From Tachypleus tridentatus (lineage: Eukaryota; Arthropoda; Merostomata; Xiphosura; Limulidae), in the NCBI RefSeq assembly GCF_004210375.1, contig NC_134829.1, forward strand, positions 58,954,107-59,018,106: a stretch of 64,000 nt of DNA, given 5' to 3'. This document shows positions 57,133-64,000 of the stretch, in pieces. The notes beneath the pieces are model-generated. The model was not told the DNA's origin. It ran no database searches and was given only the letters and a program-made list of their open reading frames with translations. The position numbers and the translations under genes were made by a program. Numbering within the stretch: the stretch's first letter is position 1; each line of letters begins with the position of its first letter.

Positions 57133-58160
57133 TCTCTAGATTCTATCAGAACGTGACGTGTATAAAATTCAACTTGTTACGTATTATTCTTTATCCTTGA
57201 CGAGTCTCCTCTTTATTACGTTACTTACTTTACGTATTACTGATTCAAATCAGTATAAATATGAATTTGAAAATAGAAGATAAATAAATGTTAATACGTA
57301 TTAAATTTATGATATTTTGTAACAAGTTTGAAATAAACAACGTTCTTTTTTAAGAGAAATATATTTTAATACAAAAATTATAACTTATGAAAACCGTTAT
57401 CACTAAGAGTTATTACAAATGATGGATTATATACAACAGTTTTATAAACTTGTAGACGTTAATAGTGCTACTCCTAGTTTAAGCTATTTAGTTTGATTGG
57501 CTGCACATCCTTACAAGCTGAATTTTTCCGCCGAATATATTTAACATTTTCGAAGTAATAATAATGTAAAAGTTGATTAACTGAAGTTGAACGGTTTGTA
57601 AAGTTAAAAATCTATAAATGCTGCTAGCCAAATTGTGTAGTTTTCCGATTATTTAGGCTAATCACAGTTCTAATGTTGCATTCTGATGGTAAGTGACTAA
57701 AAACATTCTTCACGTAATACTGTCTCTCGGTTTTTATATGAATCAAGTGTGTCGTTCGAAGTTTCAAGAATGTTCTAGTGCGTTTTCGTAAAAGACATTT
57801 TGTGTACTACTCTCAAGAAACTTCTACAAATTTCTCGGAAAGGCTGATCTCAAGAAAAATACAAATACAAATCAAATTAAAGAATTTTTGCTTTTAAAAT
57901 TTCTTCTTTCCCACTATTTTATGATTGGTTATGTTAATATAGATTTAAAATAGAGATGAAGTTTCTATTTTTGCTACAATTACGACCAAAATAAATAAGA
58001 TCGTAGATGTTTTTTTAAGAATGACTCCACTGACACAGTTTTATGAACATATAATTTAATGTGTATCTTTTTGTTCTATCTAATACAAAGTTAGTTTTCA
58101 GCTATAAGTGAAATGTGAGTGTACTGTTAGAATTCCATTACCATTTGACCTTCCTTCAAG
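57133..58160. other. 1-kb block absent from unit 1, no feature
   Basis: Lies between sequences that adjoin at about 24,258 in unit 1. No motif, repeat end or target duplication recognised. Confidence 0.45.
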
Positions 58161-58628
58161 CCTTCTTTTGTTAATCATTTCATCTGTGATTATTAAAAAC
58201 TTTAGTAACAATTATTTGGTGCTTGTTAAAAACAAAACAGATATGATTATACGTTACACAGATATTTGTGTCTTCAACGTGTTTTATATGTTTTTACAGC
58301 AGTTTCTTAACTTTATATTTGTGATTAAGGTTAGAAAAAAAGGATTGGTACAGTTTTCCATGATGATAATCGCTTCCTGTAGGCGGAATGTTGGTGTGAC
58401 TTTTAAACTTAACAACATTTACGAGTTTAAAAACACCTGATAGTAACAAATATTTTTAAATCTTCCATATTAAAAAAAGTTGTATCCATCTTAATACAAA
58501 AAAAAAAACAACTGTTTTCCTTCCTTGTTATAACCACGGCAGCTTTAGTCACCTAGCAGGAAACATACAGAGTAATGGACTAATAAAATGGACAATTTTG
58601 TCAAAGAGTTGACATTGATGGTGTCTGT

Positions 58629-58988
58629 TTGCAATATAACACATTCACACAGCTGAACAGGGCAGATATCCATTGGCATCTTATGGGTTTATCTTTACTA
58701 TTTTCGAAAGAGCTGATATCCTACAAAGCTATGTGCAGCAAGAGATGTAAGACCTGTGGGTATCAAATAATATTACTGTTTCCGGAGGTGTTTAGATTCG
58801 TATGCTGCAATCATGTATATATTTGTATGGCTCTTATAATTGTGGTAAACTTTATATCCACAACTCATAAAACACCCACAGATAAAGTACTTATACATCT
58901 TTGTAAAATAGATACGATCCGTCAGACACCTAGAGATTTTTGGAAGAAAACAGTAGCGTATTTTGGAAAGCACTTAGTTTTCTATTGA
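58629..58988 (+). CDS. Open frame of 119 codons, unknown
   Basis: Long for this base composition and without an in-frame stop. Contains CSKRCKTCGYQ and a hydrophobic stretch (VYICMALIIVVNFI). It ends exactly at the SINE target site, so its stop codon lies in the target duplication. No family recognised and no second copy in the window. It may be chance. Confidence 0.2.
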   Translation: MQYNTFTQLNRADIHWHLMGLSLLFSKELISYKAMCSKRCKTCGYQIILLFPEVFRFVCCNHVYICMALIIVVNFISTTHKTPTDKVLIHLCKIDTIRQTPRDFWKKTVAYFGKHLVFY

Positions 58989-59290
58989 TTTTTTTTTAAT
59001 TTCGCTCAAAACTACTTAATTGTTATCTGCGATAGATATCCCTAATTTTGCAGTGTAAGACTAGAAGGAAGGCAGCTAGTCATCACCACTCGCCGCCAAC
59101 TCTTGGGTTACTCTTTTACCAACATTTTACCAAGATTGACCGTCATATTATAACGGTCGCACGGCTGAATGGTTGAGCATGTTTGGTGTAACCGGGATTC
59201 GAACCTCAGATTACGAGTCGAATACCTTTTCCCACCTGCCCATGCTGAACCTTGAGTCGAACACCTTAACCCTCCTGGCCATGCCGGACC
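58989..59290 (-). mobile_element. SINE with target duplication and a doubled head
   Basis: Minus-strand element from a poly-T start to GGCCATGCCGGACC, flanked by TTTTCTATTGA at 58,978-58,988 and 59,291-59,301. The 5' head is duplicated: the CGAGTCGAA(C/T)ACCTT...CC(C/T)GGCCATG motif occurs twice about 43 bases apart. Confidence 0.92.
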
Positions 59291-61034
59291 TTTTCTATTG
59301 AAAAGACTGATGACTACTTTAAAAATTTAGTGGAGCTTTTATGTTACTTTGCGTTTTCAGCCTTTTACAGGTTTTCTTTCATTTTCTTTAATAGTGTGAT
59401 TAAGTTTTCTCTTACATATATCGTCTAGTTAAATTTAAATCAATTTTTATCGTTACTAACTTTAATTGTCCTGTGGTCTTTATTTTTATAACTTTAATCA
59501 CCAAAGTATAAATTTCTATAATTATATCTGTTTTTGCTGTTGTGTACATTCGAATTTTGTCTCTATCATCTCACTGGCAAGGACTCGAATGCACTTTTAT
59601 CTTTTCACCATAAAACACTAACATCTGTACAGTTTATCAAAGTACATGTTTTGTCTTTATTGAGGGTAAAAACATTGGATATATTCACTTCTTTATTGAT
59701 GAATCTACTGTTTCTTACTTCTCATCCGACTTATATTCCTGATGGTAAAAAAAATAATGATAATTTAAATAACGATGATTTTCAAAACCAAGTGTAGATG
59801 TTTATCAAGGCCGTTAATAGTGTAGTGTCGCATATTTTACTGTTCACATTATTAACAACACATAGACAATATATATAGTTTGATTCGAATTTTAACATGA
59901 AAGGCAACTGTATTTTATCTGCACATTTTATTTTTCATATTTTAACTGTCTCAAAGAAGGAACGTGCCAGTAGTTACATAGTAAGGTTGAGCTTCGTTTC
60001 TGTGATATTTTACCCGTTTAGGTTGTGGTGACCTTTGATTTTGGTTTTTAAACGTTGTAGTTGTTACTGTGTGTTTTCTTTATTAAGTGGATTATTTTCA
60101 TTTTCTATAATCGACATCGCGGGAAACAGATGAAGATTCGGTTTGTTTTATGGAACACAGTTGTCATGACAACTTTAGACGAAACGTTAAAAATTCTGAT
60201 TTCTGTCATGCCCCATCTTCTCGCATGCTGTATACCGCAGTATATTTAGAATCTGACAACGTAGAGAATCAAAGTAATTTTATTTATTAAATAAGTTATT
60301 TACACGCGTGCAGAATTAAACAATGAACAGCTCTGTATATATTATGCTTTAGGTAAGATAATTTTGAATCTGTCAAGGATTCTTGCGTGTAAGTATAGTG
60401 GGATGTTTTGATCCAGAGACCAAAACACTCTTAACTTAAATACCCTTGGTTAATTTTTGTGTAGGCTAAGAATATGTATAAGAAATGCAGATGTACAAGT
60501 TTAATGTGAAGTTGATCTCCCAATAATATCTACAAATAAGGAAAACATAATTTAGATTTTATCATGAGGAAACTGTTTGGATTAGCTTTAAATTAACCGA
60601 GAACTTGGAAAAGGATATAATCTGTATTTTGTAAAAGACAGTATTATAAATAATGTACATTGACATGCCAGTAAGACGATTGTGACTGTTAACTTTATTA
60701 ATTAATTTAATTAAGAACGAAATATTGGAACAATCAACAGATGTTCATGCAAACGCATAACATTAATTAAAGTGTTAAATATATTACAAGTAGAAATAAG
60801 TAATTCGTCTTAGAGCGAGAATATGAAGTTTATTAATCATACCAACTAATTTATTTTATATTTATTGTTTTTATTACGTCAAACCTGGGATACTTTTAGA
60901 AATAATGAAACCAATTTAGAAGTGGACTTTATTGACTGTGAAGAATTTTGTAGAGTTTGTGTAGTTGTTGTTTTTTTAACATTGTCTGGAGAAGTATTCT
61001 GATGTATATATTATGTTTGAAATTAATCGCAAAG

Positions 61035-61105
61035 TCCACCATGGATATGAAACCCTGCTCACTAGAGTTGTAAATCCCCAATGCATACTGCTGTGTCACA
61101 GAGGG
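61035..61105 (-). mobile_element. Second SINE family, head fragment
   Basis: On the minus strand: GACACAGCAGTATGCATTGG, GGGTTTCATATCC and GGTGGACTTTGCG, a tRNA-like head of the kind at 1,878-2,000 but a different subfamily. Confidence 0.5.
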
Positions 61106-62040
61106 GTCTACTCGAGTTACCCAATTTGTATCACTTATTTATTTCAACTTTAACTTAAGTTAAACTTTAAAAATATTCAAAATCACAAGTGCAGTGGTAT
61201 GTTGTCAACTGCACATTAGTTCTTTAAGTCATGTGTTTTTTGAATTTCAAGTTTTAAAAGAATATTTTAAATTATTAAACATATAAATTTATATATTACT
61301 AAATAATATATGCGTGGCAATATGTATTTATAACAACTCTCATTTTCCCTTAGTTTGCAATATTAAAAGTAAATACTAAATTGGAATACTGTTTTGATCT
61401 TCTGCAATAGTGGTGACGAAAGCCCTTTTAATTGTGAAAACTACTTTCGAATAATAAAACCAGTTATATTATTGTAATGTAGTCTAGCAAGTCTAATCCT
61501 TAGGAAAACCGAGCTGAAACCCTTTTACATACTATGTAGCTATAGTTATTACATAGCATAACATACTTATGTTATATAACTGAGAGAGATCTTGTGAAAC
61601 TAACTGTGTCTAGGTGATTAATTTAATTAGTAAAGTGTGTTGTTAAAGCTAGTAAATAGGAGTTAAAGATACCAGCTGGTTTACTTCTGTATTGTTTATA
61701 AAGATTTGTATAGGTTGAATTAACTAGTTTCATTCTTGTTTTATAGTTTCAAAAGGTGAGTAACGATCTTTAAAGTAAGCTACTTTGGGATTAAATAAAC
61801 TTAATTTACTTTAGTGAAATAAGTCAGATTTTATACTTTATTATCATTATATATTATAAAAATGCAAGAAATGTCGTTCTTATTTAATTAAAAATTTTAA
61901 GATATTAAATCAAGATATCGTTAGGCTTAGAGAATTACACATTTTTCTGTTATTAATAACTTATATTTTCATTTTTGTCTCGGTTTCCTGTAATCGATAC
62001 AGTACGTAAATCGGTTTTAAATACGACTCTTTCTCTTAAG

Positions 62041-62099
62041 GTTCAACTGAAGTGGTTCTTAAGCACCATTCCTCTGGGCTTCAAAACCTGCAGCTGTGA
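62041..62099 (+). pseudogene. Copy C2: relic of exon 4 (partner of 24,763-24,821)
   Basis: Same STEVVLKHHSSGLQNLQL reading and the same TGA. Confidence 0.62.
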
Positions 62100-63142
62100 G
62101 ATTCCAGTTTTTGATATTTAAAGTATGTGGAACAGGAATTAATCATTTTATCATACAGTTGTGGAAGAGAATCTGACCTCAATACCGACTATCGTTTAAT
62201 TGAATAGTAGGGTTAGATGTTATAATTTGTAGCGCTCCCTCATTTCAAAATGCCAAGTGTGTTCAAAGTCCCTTTTTGGAAGTTCAAAAGTTAGTACGTT
62301 TAATTAAACTTACAAATAAAACCAAACAAGGTTTGGTTATAGCTAATACTACTTACCGACATTCTATATAATGATTAAACATGTTTTTCCTCATAGTAAC
62401 TATTATTTACTAAATTGTTCTGTGATTTTTCAAGTATTTATCGTAAGTGAATAAAATGATAAAAATACATTGATTTAGATTTAATATACAAGAAACTGAA
62501 AGAAAAAAACACTTTTTTTTTTTTTCTCATTTTATTGAACAGCAATGTTATTTATATTACTTACCTAAATGCTTCATTAAAGTTTGGTTTGTGTGCCCAA
62601 ACTGCTGTTAGAAATATCTTTCTTCATGTGAGATACTATAGTCATGTATCTTCTTGCATACGGGATATTATGTTGATACATCTGATTTCAGGCTAAGTAT
62701 TAATTTAAGACCTTCGACTATTTATGAGGTACTATGGTGATACATCCGCCTTCATATGAGATACTATATTTGATGGTGTGAAATAATGAAATATTATGAC
62801 TGAATACACTTAGCTAAGAAATAGAGGCAATTATTTATTGCCCAAGCATAAGAGTACTGTTAAAATTATATCTGTAGGTAGATTCGGTTTCAATAAATAA
62901 AGGCGCAACCCAATATCTAGCTTATGTAATAATGTGAGAGAAAGACGTCGACAGAGAATAAAGAGAGAAACTTATATCCTGTTAAAGGAAAAATGTTCGG
63001 TGTGATTTAATGATTAGCATGTTATATTTTGTATTAGAGGGTCTATATTGGCATCTGATGACAAACAAGCAAACAATTTATTACACATCGCATTTAAGAG
63101 CTACCAGTGTATTATTGTGTGTGATCCTTTTTTCTTTTTTTT
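62100..63142. other. No gene; degenerate direct repeats
   Basis: Partner of 24,822-25,865; the TTCATATGAGATACTAT repeats lie at about 62,620-62,776. Confidence 0.5.
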
Positions 63143-63377
63143 TTTAATTTCGCGTAAACGTACATGCGGCTATCTGTGCTAGCTGTCTCTAATTTAGCAG
63201 TACAGGAAGGTGGCTACCATCACCTCTCACAGCCAACACTTTTGCCAACGTATAGTGAAATTGGTCACACCTTATAACGCCCCAAGGCTGAAAGGGTAAG
63301 CATGTTTGATGGGACGGGATTCGAACCCGCGATACTTAGATTACGAGTCGATCGCCTTAACCACCTAGTCAGGCCAG
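63143..63377 (-). mobile_element. SINE, minus strand (partner of 25,866-26,102)
   Basis: Same element with a slightly longer T tract at its tail. Confidence 0.88.
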
Positions 63378-64000
63378 GACCACTTGGGGTACCACAATTG
63401 ATAGTGGAGGAAGCTATATACTGACTGTCTGCCTTCCCTTGTGGAAAGTTTCAGTTTTAAGATAACGTAAATTAAACACTAATTCCTGCAATCTAATCTT
63501 TATTGACATATATATTTGACTCTTGAACTACTCTTGTTTGACTGTCACTCTTATAGCATGCCAACACAGCACTAAAGTGCAGGGTATTATTTCGTTTAGT
63601 AGTAACTGGACTTAACCAAGAACCCTCAGTCCCATAGTCTGGATTACTGGTAGTTCGCTTAAAGAAGTGAGCAATAGGCCGCAAATGCTTTTATTGTTTA
63701 AGTCCGTATTCCTCGCATTCGTGGGTTAAGTTTGTTGTTTTTCTGCATAATTCTCACTGTTTTCGTATGAATGACACACAGGTTGGTTCTTCGAAGAGGC
63801 CCACCAAAATGGCCTCACTATCCTGTTGATAGCTATGACGTGGAGCTCTGGAATCGCAGGTCAGTCTTGAAGTCCTGAGCTATGGGTACTTCACCCCTAG
63901 GTTTTCTTGCATTTTGTTTTATTCAGTATGACGTCTTCGGTATGGAGGGTCTGTAAGGAAGCGATATAATCCATATCGGGTACTAAGACCTGAGAGATTG
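63378..64000. other. Partner of 26,103-27,020; empty SINE site
   Basis: Reads straight through CCATAGTCTGGATTACTGG near 63,634, where unit 1 has a SINE. No gene. Confidence 0.6.

Larger units (their letters stand above)
58455..61830. other. 3.4-kb block absent from unit 1
   Basis: Adjoining flanks meet at about 24,555 in unit 1. It holds one open frame (58,629-58,988), one SINE with target duplications and a fragment of the second SINE family. The stretches 59,302-61,030 and 61,110-61,830 show nothing I recognise. Confidence 0.55.
28727..64000. repeat. Segmental duplication, unit 2 (incomplete)
   Basis: Second copy of the unit, cut off by the window end at a point matching about 27,020 in unit 1. 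It is longer because it holds blocks absent from unit 1 (35,390-38,430; 57,133-58,160; 58,455-61,830) and a rearranged segment with an assembly gap (41,941-44,435). It lacks the stretch corresponding to 9,424-10,935. Confidence 0.92.

Noticed and set aside
60061..60249. 62-codon frame with CGAAACGTT as a Penelope-like tail
   Set aside because: A single short motif match without the rest of the tail layout; too weak.
1..64000. Bacterial or viral origin of the window
   Set aside because: No dense coding, no operons and no large viral genes. Spliced exons, SINEs and poly(A) signals indicate an animal nuclear genome.

Overview
This is an AT-rich, intron-bearing animal nuclear window. It has no operons, no ribosome-binding sites and no long open frames. 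It is packed with tRNA-derived SINEs plus relics of Tc1, mariner, jockey-like LINE and Penelope-like elements. The dominant SINE (tRNA-like head, conserved body, A-rich CAAA tail) is one I associate with horseshoe crab loci, so a horseshoe crab or another chelicerate is the best guess; this is inference from recall. A run of exactly 500 N at 43,936-44,435 marks an assembly gap.

The window is two copies of one large segmental duplication: unit 1 at 1-28,726 and unit 2 at 28,727-64,000, which runs off the end. Inside each unit the same gene is present in older, degraded copies, called here A, B and C. Copy B of unit 1 is the only one that reads as a complete gene. Six exons between 12,312 and 18,879 join in phase into a 373-residue protein with a signal peptide, one Ig domain, an eight-cysteine ephrin-receptor-like domain, one membrane span and a basic 153-residue tail. 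Copy B of unit 2 (47,642-51,624) keeps exons 2 to 6; its Ig exon is not visible, and the gap and a rearranged segment lie where it should be. Copies A (5,654-6,062 and 34,548-34,955) keep only the two cysteine-rich exons. Copies C (24,763 and 62,041) keep only a stop-bearing relic of exon 4.

Layout of unit 1: SINEs (243-2,990), LINE relic (3,900-5,265), A exons, a repetitive-family pseudogene on the minus strand (6,462-6,832), a PAK-like kinase relic (9,586-10,453), SINEs, gene B1 with a mariner inserted in an intron, a Tc1 copy (22,442-23,884) abutting a Penelope-like fragment, the C relic, and SINEs. Unit 2 repeats this with differences. It has extra blocks at 35,390-38,430, 57,133-58,160 and 58,455-61,830. 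It lacks the kinase relic. At 41,941-43,935 a SINE leads straight into a third copy of the B-downstream region, just before the gap.

The paralogous copies act as built-in controls. A mariner and a SINE are present in unit 1 with the uninterrupted site preserved in unit 2, so those insertions are younger than the duplication, or were precisely lost from unit 2. No CRISPR array, rRNA gene or functional tRNA gene was seen.
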